A stretch of 64,000 nucleotides of DNA from Aequorivita sp. HC6-5 (GCA_905182755.1 CAJJCS010000004.1:62001-126000), one strand, 5' to 3'. Counted from the stretch's first letter, positions 48,302 to 57,163 are shown. Numbers and translations are program-made. The notes: generated by a model not told the origin, from the letters alone.

Positions 48302-50782
48302 ATGCGGCACAATCTAGTTTTTTTATCCTTAAAACCAGCTAGTCTTAGTGGCACCATAAAATCTACGGTTTTATTTTTTATGCTTTTACCCCTAGCTGTG
48401 CTTGCCCAACAAAGCGCTATAAGTGGAACAGTTCTAGACCAAAATAATGCGCCAATTTCTTTTGTGACGGTACTTGCCCATCAGCTAACCACAGAGAGTG
48501 GTAGCGCCACAGATATTGTTTCTACAAAAGGAACCACAACAGATGATTTAGGGAATTTCAGTCTTGAAAATTTAGACCACGCAACCTATAGGCTTCACTT
48601 TAGTTTTATTGGCTTTAAAACACAGACCAAAAAAATAACACTTATAACAAACACCGCTGTTGATGCTATTATTCTTTTAGAAAGCAGCGAGATGCTCGAT
48701 CAGGCGGTTATCACCATAAAAAGACCAACCATCCAAAAAGCGCCGGGACGCCTTGTTTTTAATGTAGAAAACACATCTGTAGCCTCAGGAAGCGCTTTAG
48801 ATGTGCTTAGAAAAACACCTGGAGTTGTTGTATCTCAACAAGGTATTTCTGTAAAAAACAACAGCCCTGTTATCTATGTAAATAATAAACGGGTGTATTT
48901 GTCTGGTGAAGAAACGCTCTCTTTACTCGAGAGTACAAACGGCTCCCTTATAAAATCTGTGGAGGTGATTACAAACCCATCTTCAAAATACGATGCAGAC
49001 GCCACAACAGTACTAAACATTAACACCACAAGGGCGGTTGCTGTTGGCTATAAGGGATCTGCCTCTGGGGTATATCAACAGGCGGTGTATGCAAAATACA
49101 ATTTAGCGACTGCTCACTTTTATAAAAATGATTGGCTCAATGCGTATGGAAGTTATTCTTATTCGCCAAGAAAAGAGTTTAAAGAAGACGAAAACAACAC
49201 CCGTTTTTTTGCTCCAGACGAAACCACAACAAGCGGGTATAGAGACTCTTATTTCACAAGGGAAACCAAAAGCAACCCCCACCAAGCAAATGTGGTTTTA
49301 GACCTAACAGCAAACGAGCAACACTCCTTTGGAATTAGCGCTACTGTATTTGTGTCACCAAACAAACGCTTTGATAACCAGGCACTGTCTTTAAACACAA
49401 ACAGGCAGCGGCAACTAGACTCTACATTTACCACTGCAAGTGGCTCCACTAGAAACACATCTAATATTGCCCTTAACGCAAGCCACACCTTTAGTCTAGC
49501 CGATAGCGAAACCCAATTAGTGACCCAGGCCAATTATATTACCTACAGTGCAGATAGAGCACAAGACGTTGAGACGAATTACTTTTCGCCAAGCGGGCTA
49601 CAGTTAAGAAATAATAATTTTAACACCACCGGGAATCAAGATAGCACCATTTTTACGGGCCAAATAGACCTAAGCATTCCTCTTACCTCAGGAGCCCTTG
49701 ATTGGGGATTAAAGATAAGTGACATAAAAACCAGCAGCGCCCAGGATTTTTTTGATCAAACCGAGCAAGGAGCTGTTTTAAACCCAAGCCTCTCTGACGA
49801 CTTTCAATACCAAGAAAATATTTTTGCAGCCTACTTTAATATAGCCAGAGATTGGGAGCAATGGAGCCTAGACCTTGGATTGCGCGCAGAGCAAACAGAA
49901 GTTAGGGCCACTTCAAAAAACTTAGGAGAAGTTAACAATCAGTATTATTTTGAATTGTTTCCAAAAATGTCTCTACTTTACACGGCCAATCAAAACAATA
50001 GCTTTGGACTGAGTTATTCTAGATCTATAGCCAGACCAAACTATGAGAGTCTCAACCCATTTAGGTACTTTATTAATGAAAATAATTACACAGACGGAAA
50101 CCCCAACTTGGTGCCCGAAATAGACTCAAAATACACCTTTAGCTACACCCACAATAATACTTGGTTTTTGGAGGCGTATTACTGGCATATTAAAAACCCA
50201 CTGGAGGAACTTAGGTTTCAAAACAATACCACCAGAGCCTTACAAAACTTGGAGACAAACCTTATTAAGGGCTATCAATACAGTCTGGATGTAACCTATG
50301 CAAAATCAGTAACATCTTGGTGGTATCTCCAGGTGGTTACTTCTGGGTTTTTTATTGAGAATGAGTTTTTAGCCCAGCAGAGCGCTCAACAAACGGCCCT
50401 TGCAAACACCTATGGTTTTTATGGGCAAATCTATAGCGGTTTGGTTTTAAGCGAGCAGGCAAATATCACTAGTGATGTTACGGCGCTATATATCTCAAAT
50501 CTTATTTTTGGGTCTTACACTTATAAAAATCGGTTTAACCTCTCGGCCTCTGTGCGGAAAAAGATTTGGGACAAAAAAGCAAGCATTACCATTGGCGTAG
50601 ATGATATTTTTAACACCAACAACATTCCTGTTGTCTCGCGGTATGCAAACCAAGACAATGGTTACTTTGCCAGGACAGAGTCTAGACTCTTTAGGGTTGG
50701 TTTTACCTACAACTTCGGAAACTCAAAACTTCGAGATAACAACCGCGAGATCACTACAAAAGAGAGCGACAGGCTTAATTAA
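48302..50782 (+). CDS. TonB-dependent-receptor-like outer-membrane beta-barrel protein
   Basis: The 826-residue protein has a signal peptide (TVLFFMLLPLAVLAQQ), an N-terminal carboxypeptidase-regulatory-like domain (SAISGTVLDQNNAPISFVTVLAHQ), a plug region (LDVLRKTPGVVVSQQGISVKNNSPVIYVNNKRVYLSG) and a C-terminal outer-membrane beta-barrel (OMP_b-brl_3 type: SLLYTANQNNSFGLSYSRSIARPNYESLNPF). It probably takes up an unidentified substrate. No SusD-like partner or other uptake gene is adjacent. Confidence 0.85.
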   Translation: MRHNLVFLSLKPASLSGTIKSTVLFFMLLPLAVLAQQSAISGTVLDQNNAPISFVTVLAHQLTTESGSATDIVSTKGTTTDDLGNFSLENLDHATYRLHFSFIGFKTQTKKITLITNTAVDAIILLESSEMLDQAVITIKRPTIQKAPGRLVFNVENTSVASGSALDVLRKTPGVVVSQQGISVKNNSPVIYVNNKRVYLSGEETLSLLESTNGSLIKSVEVITNPSSKYDADATTVLNINTTRAVAVGYKGSASGVYQQAVYAKYNLATAHFYKNDWLNAYGSYSYSPRKEFKEDENNTRFFAPDETTTSGYRDSYFTRETKSNPHQANVVLDLTANEQHSFGISATVFVSPNKRFDNQALSLNTNRQRQLDSTFTTASGSTRNTSNIALNASHTFSLADSETQLVTQANYITYSADRAQDVETNYFSPSGLQLRNNNFNTTGNQDSTIFTGQIDLSIPLTSGALDWGLKISDIKTSSAQDFFDQTEQGAVLNPSLSDDFQYQENIFAAYFNIARDWEQWSLDLGLRAEQTEVRATSKNLGEVNNQYYFELFPKMSLLYTANQNNSFGLSYSRSIARPNYESLNPFRYFINENNYTDGNPNLVPEIDSKYTFSYTHNNTWFLEAYYWHIKNPLEELRFQNNTTRALQNLETNLIKGYQYSLDVTYAKSVTSWWYLQVVTSGFFIENEFLAQQSAQQTALANTYGFYGQIYSGLVLSEQANITSDVTALYISNLIFGSYTYKNRFNLSASVRKKIWDKKASITIGVDDIFNTNNIPVVSRYANQDNGYFARTESRLFRVGFTYNFGNSKLRDNNREITTKESDRLN

Positions 50783-50881
50783 AAGCAATGGCCTCTTTTT
50801 TGAAACTTTCAGAATATAATTTTACTATTTTTGCAACAACAGTAACAACAAAAAACACGCTCAATAGTATGGGCAAAATAC

Positions 50882-51874
50882 ATGGCTAAAATTGGAGATA
50901 TAGATGTTGGAGAATTTCCGCTACTGCTTGCGCCTATGGAAGATGTAAGCGATCCTCCATTTAGAGCACTTTGCAAAGAGCAAGGAGCAGATGTAGTGTA
51001 CACAGAGTTTATCTCTAGCGAAGGGCTTATTCGTGACGCCGCTAAAAGCGTCATGAAGCTTGATATTTATGAAAAAGAGCGCCCCGTAGGAATTCAAATT
51101 TTTGGAGCTGTTTTGGAGTCTATGCTAAAGAGCATAGAAATTGTGGAGGCTAGTGGCCCAGATATTATAGACATTAATTTTGGATGTCCTGTTAAAAAAG
51201 TAGTAAGTAAAGGAGCCGGCGCCGGTATTTTAAAGGACATAGACCTTATGGTTTCTCTTACCGAGGCTATGGTAAAACACACCAAGTTGCCCGTAACGGT
51301 AAAAACGCGTTTGGGCTGGGATGAGGACTCTATTAAAATTGTTGAGGTAGCAGAGCGCTTGCAAGATGTTGGGTGTAAGGCTATTTCTATACACGGCAGA
51401 ACACGCGCACAGATGTATAAAGGAGAGGCCAATTGGCACCCTATCGCTGCCGTTAAAAACAACCAACGGATGCACATTCCTGTTTTTGGAAATGGAGATG
51501 TTGACACTCCAGAAAAGGCTATGCTCATGCGAGATGAATTTGGCCTTGACGGGGCCATGATTGGCCGCGCTAGTATAGGAAACCCATGGTTTTTTAACCA
51601 GGTAAAACATTTTTTTGAAACAGGCTCTCACGCAGCTCCCCCAACAATGCAACAGCGCGTAGAGGCTGCAAGGCGCCACCTGGAAATGGCCATAGACTGG
51701 AAAGGGGAAGTTCTTGGTGTGTTTGAAACCAGAAGACATTATACCAATTATTTTAAAGGAATACCTCACTTTAAGGAATACCGCATGAAAATGGTAACCA
51801 GTGATCACAGTAAAGATGTTTTTAAGGCTTTTGATGAGGTCTTAGAAACCTTTGGAGATTTCCAGTTTGTATAA
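50882..51874 (+). CDS. dusB: tRNA-dihydrouridine synthase DusB
   Basis: The 330-residue FMN enzyme reduces uridines in tRNA. It has the flavin and catalytic motif DINFGCPVKKVVSKGAGAGIL (active-site Cys), HGRTRAQMYKGEANW and the strand with GNGDVDTPEKA. The C-terminal helices hold the RNA-binding part. Length is normal. The start gives MAKIGDIDVGEFPLLLAPMEDVSDPPFR. Confidence 0.95.
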   Translation: MAKIGDIDVGEFPLLLAPMEDVSDPPFRALCKEQGADVVYTEFISSEGLIRDAAKSVMKLDIYEKERPVGIQIFGAVLESMLKSIEIVEASGPDIIDINFGCPVKKVVSKGAGAGILKDIDLMVSLTEAMVKHTKLPVTVKTRLGWDEDSIKIVEVAERLQDVGCKAISIHGRTRAQMYKGEANWHPIAAVKNNQRMHIPVFGNGDVDTPEKAMLMRDEFGLDGAMIGRASIGNPWFFNQVKHFFETGSHAAPPTMQQRVEAARRHLEMAIDWKGEVLGVFETRRHYTNYFKGIPHFKEYRMKMVTSDHSKDVFKAFDEVLETFGDFQFV

Positions 51875-51876
51875 CC

Positions 51877-53083
51877 CTACCCTAGCAGTTGTTCTCTCAC
51901 TCTACTAGCCGCAATTTTTGCAGCCAATAGCCCAAGGCTAGAAATAGTAAAAAACACAATAACCACATTTAATCCAAGTAGTTTTACAGGATACGCCAAA
52001 TTAGGGGTTATGTACAAAAACTCAAACGTTGCCTGTAGCCACACCACAATCACCCCGAGGATAATGCCTAGGGTTCCTCCTAGAAGGGTCATTAGGGCTC
52101 CTTGTGTAAAGAAAATGCTTCTTATTTCTTTAATAGTTGCGCCCATATTGTAGAGGGTTTTAATGTTTTTTCTTTTATCAAGAATCATCATAATAATGGC
52201 GCCAATCACATTAAATAAAGCAATAATCATTATAAGTGTGCAAATAAGATATACCGCTATGTTTTCTGTGTTTAGCATCTTATAAAGCGCATCATTTTGT
52301 TGGATGCGGGTTTTTATAATAACATCTTGTTTAAATAGGGCTGTTATTTTTTCTTTTGCACTGTTTACGGACGCATTTGGAGCAAGTTTGATTTCTAAGG
52401 GCAGAAATTTTGGTGCTATCCATAGATAAAAGGCTTCTAGCAAAACCCAAATCACTAAATACGTATTTGGAGTTGAGCTCCTGGTTTACAAAATAAATGC
52501 CTGAGACCACTGCTTTTTGTTTGGTAAAATCTTTTGAGGGGTTTAATGGATCTATTTGCCCCATTCCTGGTTTGGGCACAAAAACCTCTAGAAGGCCACT
52601 GTAATCTCTAGCGCCAAGACCAAGCTTGTGTGAGGTATCATAGCCAATAACCACCTCGTTTCTATTTGGGGTTAACCACTCTGAGGAGAGAAGGATGCTG
52701 TCTGTGGGGTTTACAAGATCGTACTTGGTGTCTACCCCTTTAATGAAAGCCATGTCGTTTTTGCCCTTAAATTGTATAAAGACTCTCTCTTCTATGACTT
52801 GAGAGCCTGCAGCTACCTCTGGCATGGCGGCAAGGGCTTTTTTTTGGGCCTCTGTAAAGGTTATGGTTTTTCCTGTGGCGGGATATACTTTTAAATCGCT
52901 ATCAAAGATGTTAGTATACTCAAGGCTATACTCTTTAAGACCAGAGAAGCCAGATAGCACGATAAAGAGCACTAAAGACCCCACCACAACTCCGGTGGCA
53001 GCAATGGCGGTAATAATATTAATGGCGTTGCTGCTGCTTGAGCAAAAGAGATACCGCTTTGCGATGTACAGCGAGACTTTCAA
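51877..53083 (-). CDS. LolC/E-type ABC transporter permease (frameshifted)
   Basis: The N-terminal frame gives a membrane helix (NAINIITAIAATGVVVGSLVLFIVLSGF) and the periplasmic MacB-like core domain. The C-terminal frame has the FtsX-type segment with three helices. Together they resemble LolC/LolE, which extract lipoproteins from the inner membrane. One extra base near 52393-52400 (in CTTAGA) splits it; removal reads KISALEIKLAPNAS. About 401 residues when rejoined. It follows rbfA by 4 nt. The matching ATPase is not adjacent. Confidence 0.88.
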
Positions 53084-53087
53084 TAGA

Positions 53088-53483
53088 TTATGATTTTCTT
53101 CTTTTTGGGAGTAGGTCTGGGTTTTGTATTGGGTTTTTTTCTCCTTTTACGGCATCTTCAATCTTTTCGATGTAATCTAGGGAATCATCATTGTAGAAGG
53201 TAAGCTCTGGCATTCTGCGAAGTTGGTGTTTTGTTAGCTGCGCAATTTCGTGCTTAATTTTCGGCTTAATACCGTTTAGCTCCTGGGTGATTTGTGAAGC
53301 GTTTGTGGATGGAAAAACACTTACATACACCTTTGCAATAGATAAATCTGTGGTTACGCTCACTTTGCTAACCGAGATTAAAATTCCTGATTGCCCTGCT
53401 TCTCTGAGCTTGTTTTGTAATACATTGGCAAGGTCTTGTTGTAGCACTCCTGCAATTTTTTTCTGTCTGTTACTTTCTATCAT
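53088..53483 (-). CDS. rbfA: Ribosome-binding factor A
   Basis: The 131-residue protein assists maturation of the 30S subunit and 16S rRNA 5' end. It has the RbfA fold: RQKKIAGVLQQDLANVLQNKL, SVTTDLSIAKVYVSVFPS and LRRMPELTFYNDDSLDYIEKIE. Length is normal. It is upstream of the LolC-type permease gene, separated by 4 nt, and the two are cotranscribed leftward. Confidence 0.93.
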   Translation of the reverse strand: MIESNRQKKIAGVLQQDLANVLQNKLREAGQSGILISVSKVSVTTDLSIAKVYVSVFPSTNASQITQELNGIKPKIKHEIAQLTKHQLRRMPELTFYNDDSLDYIEKIEDAVKGEKNPIQNPDLLPKRRKS

Positions 53484-53633
53484 ATGGCAAAAGTACTATA
53501 ATTAATGGTACGAGGCCTATTTTGGTTGCTGGGTAATTGTTATTTTTGATACGTTTGTGAAACACTAGCGAGGCATCTCTGTTTTTTAACCCCATATTGG
53601 TTGTTACTGCGCGCTAGGCAAAAAACTATAATT

Positions 53634-54035
53634 ATGCGCAAAATAGAACACATTGGTATTGCTGTAAAAGACATGCAGGCAGCCACTCAAATTTACAGCG
53701 CCCTACTTGGGTACACCCACTATAAAACTGAAGAAGTGCCGGGGGAAGGAGTAAACACTACATTTTTCACCTGCGGAGACAGCAAGATAGAACTTTTGGA
53801 GGCCACCAATCAAGACAGTGCAATTGCAAAATTTATTGCAAAGAAAGGAGAAGGGGTACACCATATTGCTTTTGCCGTTGATGATATAAACGCCGAAGTG
53901 CAGCGGCTTGAAAAAGAAGGATTTGTGGTCTTAAACCGAGAGCCTAAAATTGGGGCAGACAATAAATGGGTTGTGTTTTTGCATCCTAAATCCAGCAACG
54001 GTGTCTTGGTAGAATTGTGCCAAGAGCGTAATTAA
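53634..54035 (+). CDS. mce: Methylmalonyl-CoA epimerase
   Basis: The 133-residue glyoxalase-fold metalloenzyme epimerises methylmalonyl-CoA in propionate metabolism. It reads MRKIEHIGIAVKDMQAATQIYSALLGY and GVHHIAFAVDDINAEVQRLE, with metal-binding His and a C-terminal VLVELCQ Glu. ATG 53634 is chosen over an upstream extension that lacks family sequence. No methylmalonyl-CoA mutase is in the window. Confidence 0.93.
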   Translation: MRKIEHIGIAVKDMQAATQIYSALLGYTHYKTEEVPGEGVNTTFFTCGDSKIELLEATNQDSAIAKFIAKKGEGVHHIAFAVDDINAEVQRLEKEGFVVLNREPKIGADNKWVVFLHPKSSNGVLVELCQERN

Positions 54036-54046
54036 GTTAAAAAAAG

Positions 54047-54077
54047 TTTGTGTAGCTATTAAAACACATTATTTTTG
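54047..54077 (+). promoter_or_regulatory. Promoter of the CAU tRNA
   Basis: TTTG (54047-54050) and TATTTTTG (54070-54077) are 19 nt apart, an excellent Bacteroidota match. Start of transcription should be near 54084, 7 nt before the tRNA. Confidence 0.75.
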
Positions 54078-54090
54078 CAGCCATAATGCC

Positions 54091-54164
54091 GGTCCTATAG
54101 CTCAGTTGGTTAGAGCACCTGACTCATAATCAGGTGGTCCCTGGTTCGAGTCCAGGTGGGACCA
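54091..54164 (+). tRNA. tRNA with anticodon CAU (Met, or Ile2)
   Basis: The 74-nt gene gives a good cloverleaf: acceptor GGTCCTA with TGGGACC, D arm GCTCAGTTGGTTAGAGC, anticodon stem CCTGA/TCAGG around CTCATAA, and T arm CCTGGTTCGAGTCCAGG. CCA is not encoded. CAU is shared by elongator Met and by lysidine-modified Ile2. The acceptor and CTCATAA loop look close to Ile2 genes of other bacteria, so identity is not settled. Confidence 0.92.
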
Positions 54165-54174
54165 CTAGTAAAAT

Positions 54175-54198
54175 AAAGCCTTTACAGCGATGTAGGGG
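54175..54198. repeat. Left copy of a 24-nt imperfect direct repeat
   Basis: It matches 20 of 24 positions with the copy at 57026-57049, in the same orientation. The two bracket the 2.8-kb accessory block. Both copies can fold as terminator-like hairpins, so shared function may explain part of the match. Confidence 0.5.
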
Positions 54199-54207
54199 CT
54201 TTTTTTG
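54175..54207 (+). terminator. Terminator after the CAU tRNA
   Basis: AAAGCC-TACA pairs with TGTA-GGCTTT, with a TT/GG mismatch, followed by a T run. It lies 10 nt after the tRNA. Its sequence is repeated imperfectly at 57026-57049. Confidence 0.7.
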
Positions 54208-54354
54208 TGGCAGAAAGAATTATATTTGAGGTAGAAACTAGTTTGTTTTATATTTATGAAATTCTGGGAAAGTCCTTTAATTTGACTATTAAAAAGCTGT
54301 TTTTTCCAGGGCACTGAGTTTTAGGACATATAAAAGTATTTAAAATAAAAAAGA

Positions 54355-55053
54355 ATGAAAACCAAAAGACTAATCATTAGATACACCTTAGAATTTTTTG
54401 TCATAATTCTAGGTGTTTCTATTTCCTTTTACATTGAAAAGCAAAATGCATTAAAGTATAAAGAGACCATAAAAAATCAATCATTAAAAAGAATTTTAAA
54501 CAATTCTAAAACAGACAATAGTGATTTTGAGTTTAACCTAGAAGCCCACCAAGGTTTCGTTAAATCTAGTTATTGGATTTTACAAAATCAAAATAATCTG
54601 TCAGATTTTTCTAGAGATTCTATAGGATACCATCTTGGTTTTGCTATCGATGGAAACACTTTTTTTGTTGACAATACAGAAGAGTATAGGGGGCTAAAGA
54701 ATTCAGGCTTAATAGAGCTTATAGAGAACGACAGCTTGGTCTCGGTACTTCAAAATAAACACGCACAGCGTGTTGTAATCACCAAAATGGAAGAATTCAT
54801 TACAGACCATGTAAAAAATAACGCTCAGTTCCTTTATACAAACACAAAATATTTAAGCGAAAAAAAGAATAATCTTGGATACGCCATAGACCGAACGTAC
54901 ACAGGAGATTTTAAGATGCCTCAATCTGTTATTCAAAATATTGAGCAAAAGTTGCGGTTTCACCAGTTTTATATAGATCAAACAATTTTTGAACTCAAAA
55001 GAAATGCGCTTGTCGAAAAGTTAATTAAAAAAGAAATAGCTACTAAGGAATAA
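54355..55053 (+). CDS. DUF6090-type membrane protein
   Basis: The 232-residue protein has one N-terminal helix (RLIIRYTLEFFVIILGVSISFYIE), which is the DUF6090 signature, and a hydrophilic alpha-helical remainder. Function is unknown. A truncated paralogous N-terminus follows 29 nt downstream at 55082. It is the first gene of the accessory block after the tRNA. Confidence 0.7.
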   Translation: MKTKRLIIRYTLEFFVIILGVSISFYIEKQNALKYKETIKNQSLKRILNNSKTDNSDFEFNLEAHQGFVKSSYWILQNQNNLSDFSRDSIGYHLGFAIDGNTFFVDNTEEYRGLKNSGLIELIENDSLVSVLQNKHAQRVVITKMEEFITDHVKNNAQFLYTNTKYLSEKKNNLGYAIDRTYTGDFKMPQSVIQNIEQKLRFHQFYIDQTIFELKRNALVEKLIKKEIATKE

Positions 55054-55081
55054 CAACCAATATTAAACTACATCCATAATT

Positions 55082-55201
55082 ATGAAAAAATACGCAGTAA
55101 AATATTCGCTTGAATTTCTGGTCATTGTAATGGGTATATCTGTTTCTTTTTGGCTAAACGAAATGTCTGTAGAAAAAAATTCGAAGAGATTGCTGGCATA
55201 A
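55082..55201 (+). pseudogene. Truncated DUF6090 paralogue
   Basis: Only the first 39 residues remain (MKKYAVKYSLEFLVIVMGISVSFWLNEMSVEKN and a short tail). The helix aligns with residues 7-27 of the preceding gene. A complete member would continue for about 200 more residues, but none appears in any frame. It is a remnant, left by deletion or by insertion of other DNA. Confidence 0.65.
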
Positions 55202-55301
55202 TAGCAAAAGCACCGCTACGTTAAAAATAAGAAAGGGCAGTATCTCAATGAAGACATTACCCTTTTCTCTTTTAATAAAATTGATTGTCAAATACTTACA
55301 A

Positions 55302-55703
55302 TTAATATTGTTTTGTTCTTCCATACAATCCGTCATTATAACCCATTACATAGACATTATAATCTGCTTTTGAATAATTATACCCATATGCCAAATAATA
55401 CTCGTAGGCTGAAGCTGTAGATGATGCGGGTAATCCATATCCCGTTTGTCCGTCAGAATATCCTTGTCTATATGCTTTTTTTGAAGTCTCTAGACCTTTA
55501 CTGCTGCTACTGCTACTGCTACTGCTACTATTACTTACACCGCTGTTATTATTGCCAGAATTAGCTATAAGCATTACTGTAACTACTCCAGTAGCAATCC
55601 ATCTTGTTTTTTTAGTCCATAACTCATTCTTCCACATTTGGTAAAGACCTACAGGGAAGAAAAAAATTAATAGAATAATTACGCCTTTCCATTTTTTTAC
55701 CAC
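55302..55703 (-). CDS. Hypothetical membrane protein with poly-Ser tract
   Basis: The 133-residue protein has two N-terminal helices (GVIILLIFFFPVGLYQMW and RWIATGVVTVMLIAN), then a run of Ser (about residues 58-68) encoded by an AGTAGC-type repeat, then short motifs YRQGYSDG and YVMGYNDGLYG. No family is recognised. The Ser run could vary in length between strains. It is alone on the - strand in the accessory block. Confidence 0.55.
   Translation of the reverse strand: MVKKWKGVIILLIFFFPVGLYQMWKNELWTKKTRWIATGVVTVMLIANSGNNNSGVSNSSSSSSSSSSKGLETSKKAYRQGYSDGQTGYGLPASSTASAYEYYLAYGYNYSKADYNVYVMGYNDGLYGRTKQY
55501..55531. repeat. Hexanucleotide microsatellite CTGCTA
   Basis: Alternating CTGCTA units (CTG CTG CTA CTG CTA CTG and so on) occur for about 30 nt inside the poly-Ser coding stretch. 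Whole-unit gains or losses would keep the frame and lengthen or shorten the Ser tract. Confidence 0.6.
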
Positions 55704-56016
55704 TTAAGTTCTGTCTGATTTTCTTTTTATATTTTTATATTTTGTTATTGTGTTTATAATCAACTTAATTTGATATTTTCTTATTTCTTCAATAGTATGT
55801 GCTTACAAAACCTCAACAAGAGGAAGTAGAACAACAACAAAACTTCACAGTAGAAATAATAGATAGATTAAGTGATTATTCAGATAAACAACTTGATAAT
55901 GCTATTAGAAATTAATAACCCAAGAGAAGCTATTATAGAAAGCTATACCCAACCTGTTTCTTATAAGAACCACATACTCTTTAATGAAATTATTATATTT
56001 GCACAAAAAGTAAACA
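55704..56016. other. 313-nt gap with a short GTG-initiated frame
   Basis: A GTG at 55799 opens a 38-codon frame ending at 55915 (LTKPQQEEVEQQQNFTVEIIDR and SDKQLDNAIRN). The end looks like the C-terminus or a fragment of a longer protein, but upstream is blocked by a stop. It may be a remnant. Nothing else is recognised here. Confidence 0.3.
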
Positions 56017-56445
56017 ATGAAAACAACCATACATGCTATTTGCACAATTATTTTAGGACTTTTTTTTATCTTCAAAGGAATAGATAAATTACCTATTAAA
56101 CTAAAAGAGGTGACACAAGAACAGATAATAAGTACAATAGTAGAAAAGGAATCATATGAAGCCCCGGTTGGCTATAGAATAACCATGAATACTATGCGCC
56201 AATCAGGTTTTATAAGGCTTATTTCATTGTTTCAGATTTTAGCTGGCGTGCTTATGATAATTCCCAGGACAAGACTTGCTGGGCTATTAATATTACTGCC
56301 TATTATATTTAATATATTCTTTATGCATGTATTCTTCGACAATAGAATGGATGAAAACATCCTGACCGGAATAATACTCTCCGTAAATATATTGTTATGT
56401 TCTTATTATTACAAAAGAATACGATTAGTACTTTTTGAAAAATAA
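56017..56445 (+). CDS. DoxX-like small membrane protein
   Basis: The 142-residue protein has four hydrophobic helices (residues about 5-25, 68-85, 88-112 and 115-132). The layout suggests the DoxX/DoxD superfamily of small membrane proteins, but the match is only by architecture. It is followed 8 nt later by a nitroreductase-like gene, so the two are likely cotranscribed. Confidence 0.5.
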   Translation: MKTTIHAICTIILGLFFIFKGIDKLPIKLKEVTQEQIISTIVEKESYEAPVGYRITMNTMRQSGFIRLISLFQILAGVLMIIPRTRLAGLLILLPIIFNIFFMHVFFDNRMDENILTGIILSVNILLCSYYYKRIRLVLFEK

Positions 56446-56453
56446 ACTATATA

Positions 56454-57005
56454 ATGATTAAAGAAGAAATCTCATCAATAATAAAATCTCGCCAGTCAAT
56501 ATATCCAAATGATTTTAATGGAAATATTATACCTGAGGAAGTGATTCTAGAATTATTAGAAAATGCCAACCACGCCCCTTCTCATAAAATGACTCAACCA
56601 TGGATCTTTAAAGTTTTCTGTGGCGATTCTAAAAAAATGCTCCTTAAAGAGATTATAAAAGAAAAAGACACCCCCGGGAAGAAAAATGAGAAGTTAAAAG
56701 ATAATTTTAATAGATCAAGCCATATAATATGCGTCTGCATGAAAAAAAACAATCATTTATTACCTGAATGGGAAGAAATATCTGCTACAGCTATGGCGGT
56801 CCAGAACTTATGGATATCATGTGTTGGAAGCAATATTGGAGGATACTGGAGTACTCCAAAATATGCAAATAAGCTTAAATCCTTTCTTTCGCTTAGTCAA
56901 GATGAGGCGTGTCTAGGATTCTTTTATTTAGGAGCTCTCAACTCTAAAAATATAAGGAAGACGAAAAGAAAATCTATACACGACAAGGTTCATTGGTTTA
57001 GATAA
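56454..57005 (+). CDS. Nitroreductase family protein
   Basis: The 183-residue protein reads like an FMN-dependent nitroreductase: SSIIKSRQSIYPNDFNGN, ILELLENANHAPSHKMTQPWIFKVF and the late segment SCVGSNIGGYWSTPKYAN. Such enzymes reduce nitro-aromatics, quinones or flavins using NAD(P)H. It is the last gene of the accessory block and ends 20 nt before the right copy of the 24-nt repeat. Confidence 0.85.
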   Translation: MIKEEISSIIKSRQSIYPNDFNGNIIPEEVILELLENANHAPSHKMTQPWIFKVFCGDSKKMLLKEIIKEKDTPGKKNEKLKDNFNRSSHIICVCMKKNNHLLPEWEEISATAMAVQNLWISCVGSNIGGYWSTPKYANKLKSFLSLSQDEACLGFFYLGALNSKNIRKTKRKSIHDKVHWFR

Positions 57006-57025
57006 AGACGTTGGCCTATACACAT

Positions 57026-57049
57026 AAAACCTTTACAGATATTTAGGGG
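57026..57049. repeat. Right copy of the 24-nt imperfect direct repeat
   Basis: It agrees at 20 of 24 positions with 54175-54198. It is also a weaker terminator-like hairpin for the nitroreductase gene. Confidence 0.5.
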
Positions 57050-57123
57050 TTTTTAGCGTTTAACTATTAAAGAACATAGCCCAAAGAAGAGTATAAAACC
57101 ACAAAAAACGGATCATTCTTGTA

Positions 57124-57163
57124 AAGCCACGAAATCTTTTTCGGCATTTAAAGCTGCAATCGT
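57124..57163 (-). repeat. 40-bp inverted copy of part of the NTF2-like lipoprotein gene
   Basis: It is the exact reverse complement of 58384-58423, which encodes the residues TIAALNAEKDFVA of the lipoprotein. Matching stops sharply at both ends. A transcript of the + strand here would be antisense to that mRNA. It lies in a 290-nt gene-free gap (57006-57295). Confidence 0.95.

Noticed and set aside
55872-56087. Open frame of 71 codons on the + strand
   Set aside because: It overlaps the better DoxX-like gene (56017) in another frame and has no recognisable features.
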